From: an uncultured bacterium
GTDB lineage: Bacteria; Planctomycetota; Phycisphaerae; Phycisphaerales; UBA1924
Length of the DNA: 5,625 bases
Direction: 5' to 3'
Assembly: GCA_938003595.1 (NCBI GenBank)
Contig: CALKYH010000024.1
Coordinates: forward strand, 1-5,625
The position numbers and the translations under genes are program-made. The notes under the pieces were generated by a model. That model ran no database searches, was not told the origin of the DNA, and worked only from the letters and a program-made list of their open reading frames with translations. How positions within the stretch are numbered: position 1 is the first letter of the stretch; each line of letters opens with the position of its first letter. Shown piece by piece: positions 1 to 4,404 of the stretch.

Positions 1-58
1 CACGACCGAGGCCGACATCGCCCGCGCCGTCGCCGCCCTGCAGCGCGCCGCCGGCTGA
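1..58 (+). CDS. C-terminal end of a gene entering from the left, possibly a cysteine desulfurase
   Basis: Only the last 18 codons and a TGA stop (56-58) are inside the window, in the frame starting at base 2. They read TTEADIARAVAALQRAAG. A 'TTEADID-RAV-AL' ending is what I know from class V aminotransferase-fold enzymes such as IscS/NifS cysteine desulfurases, whose last helix follows a 'RFTTEEEID' strand-turn. The neighbouring ferredoxin and IscX genes belong to the same Fe-S assembly pathway, which makes that reading attractive, but they lie on the opposite strand and converge on this gene. Only three bases separate the two stop codons. The pyridoxal-phosphate lysine and active-site cysteine would lie outside the window, so the product name is an inference; another helix-ending enzyme is possible. 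Confidence 0.5.
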   Translation, partial: TTEADIARAVAALQRAAG

Positions 59-61
59 GCG

Positions 62-280
62 TCAGTCCTCGTCGCGCTCCTCGTGCCACAGCGCCTGGAT
101 CGTCTCCAGGATGCGCTCGTTCGCCGGATGGCCCGCCTGCGCCCGGAACCCCGGCAGCGCCGCGACCAGGTCGCGCAGCTTCGTGAACGAGACCGTCAGG
201 GGGTCGATCTCCGGGTGATGAAACGCCAGCTCCTCCGCGATCCGCTCGACATCCAGCCAATGGAAGGTGTCCTCGGCCAT
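62..280 (-). CDS. iscX: Fe-S cluster assembly protein IscX
   Basis: This is a 72-residue acidic protein. IscX is a small adaptor that binds the cysteine desulfurase IscS, competes with frataxin (CyaY) for its site, and tunes Fe-S cluster assembly on IscU in the cytoplasm. From memory of E. coli IscX (66 aa), the shared pattern runs along the whole protein: a Trp near the N-terminus (W8), an I-x-E-x-L helix, 'HPEIDPLTVSFT' matching 'YPDLDPKTVRFT', a Leu/Phe core, and 'NERILETIQALW' matching 'NEKILEAILLVW', then an acidic tail (HEERDED). The acidic loop 'DFDDDP' of the E. coli protein is replaced here by the non-acidic 'GFRAQAGHP'. The ATG at 280 is supported by a GGAG seven bases upstream. It lies 13 bases after the ferredoxin stop, so the two genes form one transcript, in the same fdx-iscX order as in the E. 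coli isc operon. Confidence 0.9.
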   Translation of the reverse strand: MAEDTFHWLDVERIAEELAFHHPEIDPLTVSFTKLRDLVAALPGFRAQAGHPANERILETIQALWHEERDED

Positions 281-293
281 CGTCGCGCTCCGC

Positions 294-692
294 TCAGTGG
301 GGAACTTCCTTGACCGCGTTGCGGTTCCACGACGGCACCCGCAGCACGATCGGGCCGGAGCCCTTCACCTCGCACTGGCAGGACAGCCGGCTGTTCCGCT
401 GCAGGCCCGGCGCCTCCTCGACGCGGTCCTCCTCGGCCTCGGTCGCCTCGGACAGGTGCTCGGCGCCCTGCTCGATGTACACATGGCAGGTCGAGCAGGC
501 GCAGACCCCGCCGCAGGCGTGCTCGATGTTGATGCCCGCGTCCATCGCGGCCTCCAGCAGCGACTCGCCCTGCGCCGCCATGATGTCCCACTCCGCCTTG
601 TCCACGCCGGTCAGGCCCTCGGGGTCCTCGAGCAGAACCTTCACGGCCACCGTCTTGGGGCCGTGGTCGTGATCGTCGTGGCGCATGTGCAT
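294..692 (-). CDS. fdx: ISC-type [2Fe-2S] ferredoxin
   Basis: This 132-residue ferredoxin belongs to the adrenodoxin-like ISC group, which supplies electrons for Fe-S cluster assembly in the cytoplasm. The cluster ligands are visible: C-x5-C-x2-C in 'EHACGGVCACSTCHV' and the fourth Cys in 'RLSCQCEV', preceded by the typical 'INIEHAC'. The closing segment 'VPSWNRNAVKEVPH' parallels the E. coli Fdx end 'IPRYTINHAREH'. I place the start at the ATG at 692 (MHMRHDDHDHGPK), with GGAG ten bases upstream. An ATG two codons later is also possible. The frame stays open to 773, but that extra Arg/Ser/Gly-rich stretch looks non-coding. The His/Asp-rich head is longer than in E. coli Fdx and could bind metal (inference). 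No hscBA chaperone genes lie between this gene's start and the next gene upstream. A likely promoter hexamer sits near 737-742. Confidence 0.9.
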   Translation of the reverse strand: MHMRHDDHDHGPKTVAVKVLLEDPEGLTGVDKAEWDIMAAQGESLLEAAMDAGINIEHACGGVCACSTCHVYIEQGAEHLSEATEAEEDRVEEAPGLQRNSRLSCQCEVKGSGPIVLRVPSWNRNAVKEVPH

Positions 693-701
693 CGGGCTGG
701 A

Positions 702-713
702 ACTCCGCGGAGT
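702..713. repeat. 12-base perfect palindrome in the fdx leader
   Basis: ACTCCGCGGAGT is its own reverse complement over 12 bases. It covers the Shine-Dalgarno sequence of fdx (the GGAG read on the minus strand) and lies downstream of the putative fdx -10 hexamer. It could be a regulator's half-site pair or a structure hiding the ribosome site, but one such palindrome is expected by chance in a window of this length, so the assignment as an operator is weak. Confidence 0.3.
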
Positions 714-736
714 GGATCGAAGGCGGTCAGAGCCCG

Positions 737-742
737 ACTCTA
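737..742 (-). promoter_or_regulatory. Possible -10 hexamer for the fdx-iscX unit
   Basis: On the minus strand these bases read TAGAGT, fitting TANNNT. It is 44 bases upstream of the chosen fdx ATG, which leaves room for a short leader holding the Shine-Dalgarno site and the 12-base palindrome. No good -35 hexamer is visible at 16-18 bases upstream, so this is only the best candidate in the divergent spacer. Confidence 0.3.
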
Positions 743-789
743 GGCCGCCCCGTCGGCCTCGACCGCCCGACACCCCCGCCCGCCCTGCT

Positions 790-795
790 TAGACT
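790..795 (+). promoter_or_regulatory. Putative -10 hexamer of a leaderless start for the glycosyltransferase
   Basis: TAGACT (TANNNT) ends exactly seven bases before the ATG at 803, and there is no purine-rich ribosome site in between. In GC-rich bacteria this arrangement marks transcription starting at or next to the start codon. The same hexamer-N7-ATG layout recurs at 4392-4407 in this window. A -35 box is not obvious. Confidence 0.5.
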
Positions 796-802
796 GTGCC
801 CG

Positions 803-1594
803 ATGGCCCAGCCGGCGGAGCGCCCCCCAGATCAATCGCCGGTACTTTCCGTCGTGGCCCCCGCGCACAACGAGAAGGACAATGTCGGCGCGCTGGTCGA
901 GCAGGTCGAAGCGGCGATCGCGCCCTGGGCCGCGAAGCAGGGCCGCGCCTGGGAGTTCCTCGTCGTGGACGACGGCTCCACCGACGGCACGGGCGAGGCG
1001 CTCCGCGCCCTGCGGCCCGCCCGCCCCTGGCTGCGCGTCATCCGTATGACCCGCACCCCGCCGGGCAGGGGCGCGGGCCAGTCCGCCGCGTTCCACGCCG
1101 GCTTCCGCGCCGCGCGGGGCGAACTGATCGCCACCCTCGACGCCGACCTGCAGAACGACCCCGCCGAGATCCCCGCGCTCATCGAGGCCATGCGCGCCGA
1201 GCACGCCGACATGGCCCAGGGCGACCGCTCCCACGCCCGGCGCGACAGCCTCGTCCGGCGCGTCGGCTCCGTCGTCGGGCGCGTCTTCCGCCGGATGCTC
1301 CTGGGCGACTCCATCCGCGACACCGGCTGCTCGCTGCGCGTGATGAAGCGCGAGATCGCCCTGCTGCTCCCCCTCGAGTTCCGCGGCGTCCACCGCTTCA
1401 TCCCCGTCTCCGCGCGCCGGATGGGGTTCAAGGTCATCGAACGCCCCGTGCAGCACCGCCCGCGCCACGCTGGCGAAACGAAATACGGCATGGGCATCGT
1501 CCAGCGCGCCCTGCCGGGGCTGGTGGACTGCTTCGCGATGCGCTGGATGTTCAACCGCCGGCGCTGGACCGACTGGTCCGAGGCGGCGCCGTGA
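803..1594 (+). CDS. GT2 family glycosyltransferase, dolichol-phosphate mannose synthase-like
   Basis: This 263-residue GT-A fold enzyme probably moves a sugar from a nucleotide donor onto a polyprenyl phosphate at the cytoplasmic face of the inner membrane. Visible motifs in order are: VVAPAHNE (17-24) opening the nucleotide-binding fold, VVDDGSTDGT (54-63), GQSAAF (92-97), the metal-binding LDADLQNDP (112-120), DTGCSLR (173-179), HRFIP (197-201), and RHAGETKYG near 220-228, the acceptor-side motif of DPM1/GtrB-like enzymes. There is no hydrophobic C-terminal segment, so unlike GtrB it has no membrane anchor of its own. The ATG at 803 has no Shine-Dalgarno site but a TANNNT hexamer seven bases upstream. 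The stop overlaps the next gene's start (GTGA), so the two products are made together. The sugar and final acceptor cannot be read from the sequence. Confidence 0.88.
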   Translation: MAQPAERPPDQSPVLSVVAPAHNEKDNVGALVEQVEAAIAPWAAKQGRAWEFLVVDDGSTDGTGEALRALRPARPWLRVIRMTRTPPGRGAGQSAAFHAGFRAARGELIATLDADLQNDPAEIPALIEAMRAEHADMAQGDRSHARRDSLVRRVGSVVGRVFRRMLLGDSIRDTGCSLRVMKREIALLLPLEFRGVHRFIPVSARRMGFKVIERPVQHRPRHAGETKYGMGIVQRALPGLVDCFAMRWMFNRRRWTDWSEAAP

Positions 1595-2238
1595 AGCCCG
1601 GACCGATCGTCGCCATGGTCGCGCTGCTGGCGCTGGGCTTCTGGCTGGCCGCGGGGCCGTCGCTCATGACCGCGCGACACGGCTCCACGCCGGGCGCCAT
1701 GGTCTCGACGCTGGACCTGGGCGCGCGCAAGGTCGTCTACGAACGATTCGACACGCCCGAGGGCTCGCGCTACCGGTTCCTGACCGGAGCGGACGAGCTC
1801 CCGCAGGAGCCCATGCCCGCCGCCCAGTTCTGGACGATCATCGACGCCGTCGAGCGCGACAGCGAACACCGGCACTGGCTGCTCCGCGCGTTCAACATCT
1901 CCTCGTGGTTCAACCTCTCCTGGATCGCGCTGGGCCTGGCCGGACAGACCGCCTTCTTCGGGCGCATGTTCATTCAATGGGTCGCCAGCGAGCGCGAGAA
2001 AAAGAGCGTCGTCCCCGCGGCGTTCTGGTGGCTCAGTCTCGCCGGGGGCCTGGCGCTGTTCTCCTACTTCGTCTGGCGGCGCGATGTCATCGGCGTGCTC
2101 GGCCAGAGCACGGGCGTGGTCATCTACGCCCGGAACCTGCGCCTGATCGCCAAGGCCAGCCGGCGCGCCCGGCGCGACCAGGCCTCCGCGGCGCTCGCCG
2201 GGGCCGGGGAAGACCCCGCGGGCGAGCCCGTCCTCTGA
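1591..2238 (+). CDS. Membrane protein with lipid A biosynthesis N-terminal (LAB_N) domain
   Basis: This 215-residue protein starts at the GTG at 1591, which overlaps the glycosyltransferase stop (GTGA) and therefore looks translationally coupled. Residues 5-22 form a transmembrane or signal-anchor helix. Residues about 25-100 are polar. Residues 104-187 are the LAB_N domain, with three helices: 109-131, 142-162 and 165-186. The signature 'FIQWVASEREKKSVVPAAFW' and 'LGQSTGVVIYARNLRLI' are typical of this family. The family is named for the segment found ahead of some LpxB enzymes and also occurs as stand-alone proteins next to GT2 enzymes; no LpxB catalytic part follows here. Three-helix proteins of this shape resemble semiSWEET/PQ-loop carriers, so a role in moving or presenting the lipid-linked sugar made by the upstream enzyme is a reasonable inference. 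The tail (191-215) is basic, then Ala/Gly-rich and disordered-looking. Confidence 0.85.
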   Translation: MKPGPIVAMVALLALGFWLAAGPSLMTARHGSTPGAMVSTLDLGARKVVYERFDTPEGSRYRFLTGADELPQEPMPAAQFWTIIDAVERDSEHRHWLLRAFNISSWFNLSWIALGLAGQTAFFGRMFIQWVASEREKKSVVPAAFWWLSLAGGLALFSYFVWRRDVIGVLGQSTGVVIYARNLRLIAKASRRARRDQASAALAGAGEDPAGEPVL

Positions 2239-2271
2239 CCAGCCGGCTCTGGGGGCGCCCCGCACGAGGGG

Positions 2272-2311
2272 GATCCGGTTTTTCGGACCGTTTGCAGGAA
2301 GCCCCCGGATC
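2272..2311. repeat. Inverted repeat between the LAB_N gene and the 2328 gene
   Basis: GATCCGG (2272-2278) is repeated in reverse complement as CCGGATC (2305-2311), with 26 bases between. Inside lies a smaller TCCG-N6-CGGA stem (2274-2287) with a run of five T in its loop. It could act as a terminator-like structure for the upstream pair or as an operator, because it brackets the possible -35 region of the next gene. There is no T tract after the outer stem, so a classical intrinsic terminator is not supported. Confidence 0.3.
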
Positions 2312-2321
2312 GACCGATGAT
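2292..2321 (+). promoter_or_regulatory. Possible promoter of the 2328 gene
   Basis: TTGCAG (2292-2297) and GATGAT (2316-2321) are separated by 18 bases, and the second hexamer ends six bases before the ATG at 2328. This resembles the leaderless arrangement seen at 803 and 4405, but the hexamer matches the consensus only partly (first base G instead of T). Confidence 0.3.
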
Positions 2322-2327
2322 GGGGGC

Positions 2328-2930
2328 ATGCGCATGTTCCTCGACAACCGGCCTCTCGAGGCGGACGACACCTCCCTGTCCGCGGCGCTCGGGGCCGCAC
2401 GGGCCGCCGCCGAGCGCGGGGGCCGCATCATCGTCGAGGTGCTCGCCGACGGCGTACCCGCGCCCGACAAGGACCTCCACCAGCCCGAGGCCGTGACCCG
2501 CCGCCCCTACGCGAGCGAGCTGCGCTTCGTCAGCGAATCACCCCGGGCCCTCGTCGGCGACGCCATGCTCAACGCCGCCGACGCCGTGGGCGCCATCCGC
2601 ATCAAGCAGAACGAGGCCGCGGCGCTGCTGCACCGGGGCGACCCCGAGAGCGCCGTCGCCCTCCTGGGCGAGGCCGTGACGCTCTGGCAGATGGTCCGCC
2701 GCGCGCTGGAGGAGAGCAGCCAGCTGCTCGGCGCCTCGATGCTCGACGGGCCGGAGCTGGCCGGGCTCGGCGACGAACTGGCGCGCCGGCTGAACGCGGT
2801 CCGCAATGCGCTCGCCGGGCAGGACTGGTCGGCGCTGAGCGACGAACTCGACGAACAGATGGACGCCCACGCCGGGCGCTGGGCCGACGCCCTCGGAAAG
2901 CTGGCCGGCCAGGTCGCCGGCGGCGGTTGA
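2328..2930 (+). CDS. Hypothetical protein, two-part alpha/beta plus helical
   Basis: I do not recognise a named family in this 200-residue protein. The first ~60 residues (MRMFLDNRPLEADDTSLSAA onward) look like a small alpha/beta unit: a short strand, a helix rich in Ala, and a strand 'RIIVEVLADGVPAP'. Residues about 70-165 are helical and carry 'SPRALVGDAMLNAADAVG' and 'LLHRGDPESAVALLGEAVTLW', suggesting a helical bundle. The end is Ala/Gly-rich. There is no signal peptide or membrane helix, so it is probably cytoplasmic. The start is taken at the ATG at 2328; a second ATG two codons later (2334) is an alternative, and no classical Shine-Dalgarno site precedes either. The frame is open far upstream, but that part overlaps the LAB_N gene in another frame and is a shadow. 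The next gene follows after 43 bases with its own strong ribosome site, so the two may be co-transcribed. Confidence 0.8.
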   Translation: MRMFLDNRPLEADDTSLSAALGAARAAAERGGRIIVEVLADGVPAPDKDLHQPEAVTRRPYASELRFVSESPRALVGDAMLNAADAVGAIRIKQNEAAALLHRGDPESAVALLGEAVTLWQMVRRALEESSQLLGASMLDGPELAGLGDELARRLNAVRNALAGQDWSALSDELDEQMDAHAGRWADALGKLAGQVAGGG

Positions 2931-2952
2931 CGCGAGCCACGCCGCAGCGCGT

Positions 2953-2964
2953 GGAGAGGAGAGG
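2953..2964 (+). promoter_or_regulatory. Doubled Shine-Dalgarno site for the 2974 gene
   Basis: GGAGAGGAGAGG contains two overlapping ribosome-binding registers and ends nine bases before a GTG. It fixes that GTG at 2974 as the start even though it is not an ATG. It is the most purine-rich ribosome site in the window. Confidence 0.75.
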
Positions 2965-2973
2965 ACGCCGTCC

Positions 2974-3711
2974 GTGAGCCCCAACAAGACCAAGGCCGAG
3001 ACCAAGCAGCAGAAGATCGACGAGAAGATGGAGCGCGCCAGCGCCGCGCTCGAGGCCACGCGCTACTTCGAGTGCGAGCGCCTCTGCGCCGAGGCGCTCC
3101 GCTCCGCCCACTCGCTGCACGATTTCGACCGCATGGCCCGCATCCTCATGCCGCTGGAGGAGTCGCGCCGGCAGAAGCGCCTGGCCGCGCTCGACGCCGA
3201 CCGCATCGAGACGCTCAAGTCGATCTCGCCCGATTTCAAGCTCAAGCCCGGCTGCTACATGCTCGACCCGCCGAACTGCGTCGGCGTGGACGGCCGCGCC
3301 CTGCGCGAGATGGCCAACGCACAGGAGGTCCCGGCGCTGATCGTCGTCCGCGAGCCGCTCACCCAGGCGGGCCTCTGGCCGCTGGTCGCCGTCGGGCCCG
3401 TCACCGTCCGCGTGCGCACCAAGCCGAGCAAGGGCCTGACGCCCGAGTGGTTCGCCGATGCGCTCGAGGCGCTCGGCGATGTGTCGCTGGAGGCGGTGGA
3501 CTGGACCGCGCCGGCCGAGATCGTCGTCGGCGAACTCGCCCAGCGCCTGGAAACCACGCCCGAGCACGACCTGATGCACCAGCGCCTGGCGGAAGCCTGC
3601 CGCGCCGCCCTGCGCGATCAGCTGGAGACCGGCGGCAAGCGCAAGGGGCGCAAGGCCAAGCCGCCCGTCGACCCCGCCGACGAGCTGGACGCGCCCAACG
3701 CCCGCAAGTGA
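2974..3711 (+). CDS. Hypothetical protein with charged N-terminal helices and Lys-rich tail
   Basis: This 245-residue protein starts at GTG. I cannot name its family. Residues 1-25 are very polar and Lys/Glu-rich. Residues about 20-72 form helices (ASAALEATRYFECERLCAEA, then a Met/Leu-rich helix) that resemble a single TPR-like pair. Residues 85-180 look alpha/beta, with 'PGCYMLDPPNCVGVDGRALR', a hydrophobic strand 'VPALIVVREPL' and 'WPLVAVGPVTVRVRT'. A helix around 195-225 leads to a basic, probably disordered end (GGKRKGRKAKPP). There is no signal peptide or membrane segment, so a cytoplasmic role is likely; the basic tail could contact nucleic acid or a partner (inference). It ends 43 bases before the stop of the convergent lipoprotein gene. 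Strong GC-ending codon use and the doubled Shine-Dalgarno site make it a secure gene of unknown function. Confidence 0.85.
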   Translation: MSPNKTKAETKQQKIDEKMERASAALEATRYFECERLCAEALRSAHSLHDFDRMARILMPLEESRRQKRLAALDADRIETLKSISPDFKLKPGCYMLDPPNCVGVDGRALREMANAQEVPALIVVREPLTQAGLWPLVAVGPVTVRVRTKPSKGLTPEWFADALEALGDVSLEAVDWTAPAEIVVGELAQRLETTPEHDLMHQRLAEACRAALRDQLETGGKRKGRKAKPPVDPADELDAPNARK

Positions 3712-3754
3712 CGCGGGCGCGCATCAGCCTGATCCATCGCTCAGTGTCGCGCGA

Positions 3755-4273
3755 TCACCAGCAGTAACCGCCGCGCCAGCGCGGGTACGAACGGTAATAC
3801 CGCACGCCGCAGCCGCACGACGGCCCGCACACATGGCGCGGCCCGTACGAGCCGTAGTAGTAGGTGCGGAACACCACCGGCGGCGGAGGCGGCGCGTAGT
3901 ACACGACCGGCGGCGGCGGAGCGCTGTAGACCACCACCTGCTGAGGCGGCGCCGTCACCACCGTCTGCTGCTGCGGAGGATCGGCGTACACCACCGACGG
4001 CGACGACGCCGCGCTCCGCGCGTACGAAGCGTTCCGCTGGTTCTGGTCGCCGACCACGCCGCCGAACAACGCCCCCGACACGGCGCCGATCGCGGCGCCG
4101 GCCCCGGCCTCGCCGAAGATCGAGCCGATGATCGCGCCGCCGCCGGCGCCCAGGCCGGCGCCGAAGAGCGCGCCCTCGCCCGCGTTGTTGCAGCCGGTCA
4201 TGCCGATCGCGATCGCGCTGCTCGCCGCGATCACGCCGAGTGTTCCGATCCTGGTTCGTTGCGCAGCCGCCAT
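3755..4273 (-). CDS. Glycine-zipper lipoprotein with Pro/Val/Tyr repeat tail
   Basis: This 172-residue protein is probably exported and lipid-anchored. Residues 1-27 are a signal peptide (basic MAAAQRTR, then a hydrophobic stretch) ending in the lipobox MTGC with the acylated Cys at 28. Residues 32-75 form a glycine zipper with many G-x3-G spacings (GALFGAGLGAGGGAIIG and onward), as in 17-kDa-antigen/SlyB-like outer-membrane lipoproteins. Residues 94-136 carry about five loose copies of a V-V-x-(Y/T)-A-P-P unit with growing proline runs. The tail is rich in Tyr, Arg and Cys (C149, C153, C155, C171) and ends in Trp. The start at 4273 is fixed by AGGAG six bases upstream; an in-frame ATG at 4297 would only add eight residues ahead of the signal. 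The zipper probably inserts into or clamps a membrane and the tail may lie at the surface. The exact function is unknown. Confidence 0.85.
   Translation of the reverse strand: MAAAQRTRIGTLGVIAASSAIAIGMTGCNNAGEGALFGAGLGAGGGAIIGSIFGEAGAGAAIGAVSGALFGGVVGDQNQRNASYARSAASSPSVVYADPPQQQTVVTAPPQQVVVYSAPPPPVVYYAPPPPPVVFRTYYYGSYGPRHVCGPSCGCGVRYYRSYPRWRGGYCW
3869..3994 (-). repeat. Degenerate tandem repeat encoding V-V-x-Y-A-P-P units
   Basis: This is the part of the lipoprotein gene that encodes VVYADPPQQQT, VVTAPPQQV, VVYSAPPPP, VVYYAPPPPP and VVFR. The units differ in length (9 to 11 residues) and in the number of prolines, as expected for a low-complexity repeat that expands and contracts. Confidence 0.6.
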
Positions 4274-4334
4274 GACGGTCTCCTGATTCGGGCGCACCCT
4301 GAGCGCCGTCCGCGGCGCCCGCGCCCGGATATTG

Positions 4335-4359
4335 GACCTTCCGCCGACGCGGGAGTTCC
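4335..4359 (-). promoter_or_regulatory. Possible ECF-sigma-type promoter of the lipoprotein gene
   Basis: Read on the minus strand, GGAAC (4359-4355) is followed after 17 bases by GTC (4337-4335), then CAATAT. GGAAC at -35 with a GTC/GTT-type -10 is the shape of many extracytoplasmic-function sigma promoters, which often drive envelope genes. The leader would be about 50-55 bases. No alternative sigma-70-like pair is clearer in the spacer, but short motifs like these arise easily by chance. Confidence 0.25.
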
Positions 4360-4391
4360 GCGCGTCCCACGGAATTCCCGCTCCGGCGGAC

Positions 4392-4397
4392 TACGAT
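4392..4397 (+). promoter_or_regulatory. Putative -10 hexamer of a leaderless start for the 4405 ORF
   Basis: TACGAT (TANNNT) ends seven bases before the ATG at 4405, and the intervening bases (GACCCCC) contain no ribosome site. The spacing is identical to that of the glycosyltransferase start at 803. If this is the promoter, the in-frame ATG at 4396 falls inside the hexamer and cannot be the start. Confidence 0.45.
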
Positions 4398-4404
4398 GAC
4401 CCCC

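Noticed and set aside
693..773. Upstream extension of the ferredoxin frame to an ATG at 773
   Set aside because: The added residues are Arg/Ser/Gly-rich, do not resemble ferredoxin, and would fill the divergent spacer that holds the candidate promoters. GGAG precedes the ATG at 692.
796..1590. Long open frame starting at GTG 796 that leads into the LAB_N gene, as if one large protein
   Set aside because: Its first part is Arg/Pro/Ala-rich nonsense in a different frame from the well-conserved glycosyltransferase. The genuine LAB_N protein begins at the GTG at 1591.
2252..2261. GGGGCGCCCC palindrome after the LAB_N stop
   Set aside because: A loopless GC palindrome of this size is easily reached by chance at this GC content and has no T tract or conserved position.
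832..2400. 522-codon minus-strand open frame
   Set aside because: It lies antisense to two recognised genes, is low-complexity and Arg-rich, and carries no family motif. Long antisense frames are common in GC-rich DNA.
3712..3754. Possible two-way terminator between the convergent genes (ATCAG-C-CTGAT and a GCGCG/CGCGC pair)
   Set aside because: The first palindrome has a one-base loop and cannot fold fully. The second has only five pairs around a 25-base loop and no T run follows on either strand.
4371..4378. GGAATTCC palindrome in the lipoprotein/small-ORF spacer
   Set aside because: It is only eight bases and does not align with either proposed promoter in a meaningful way.
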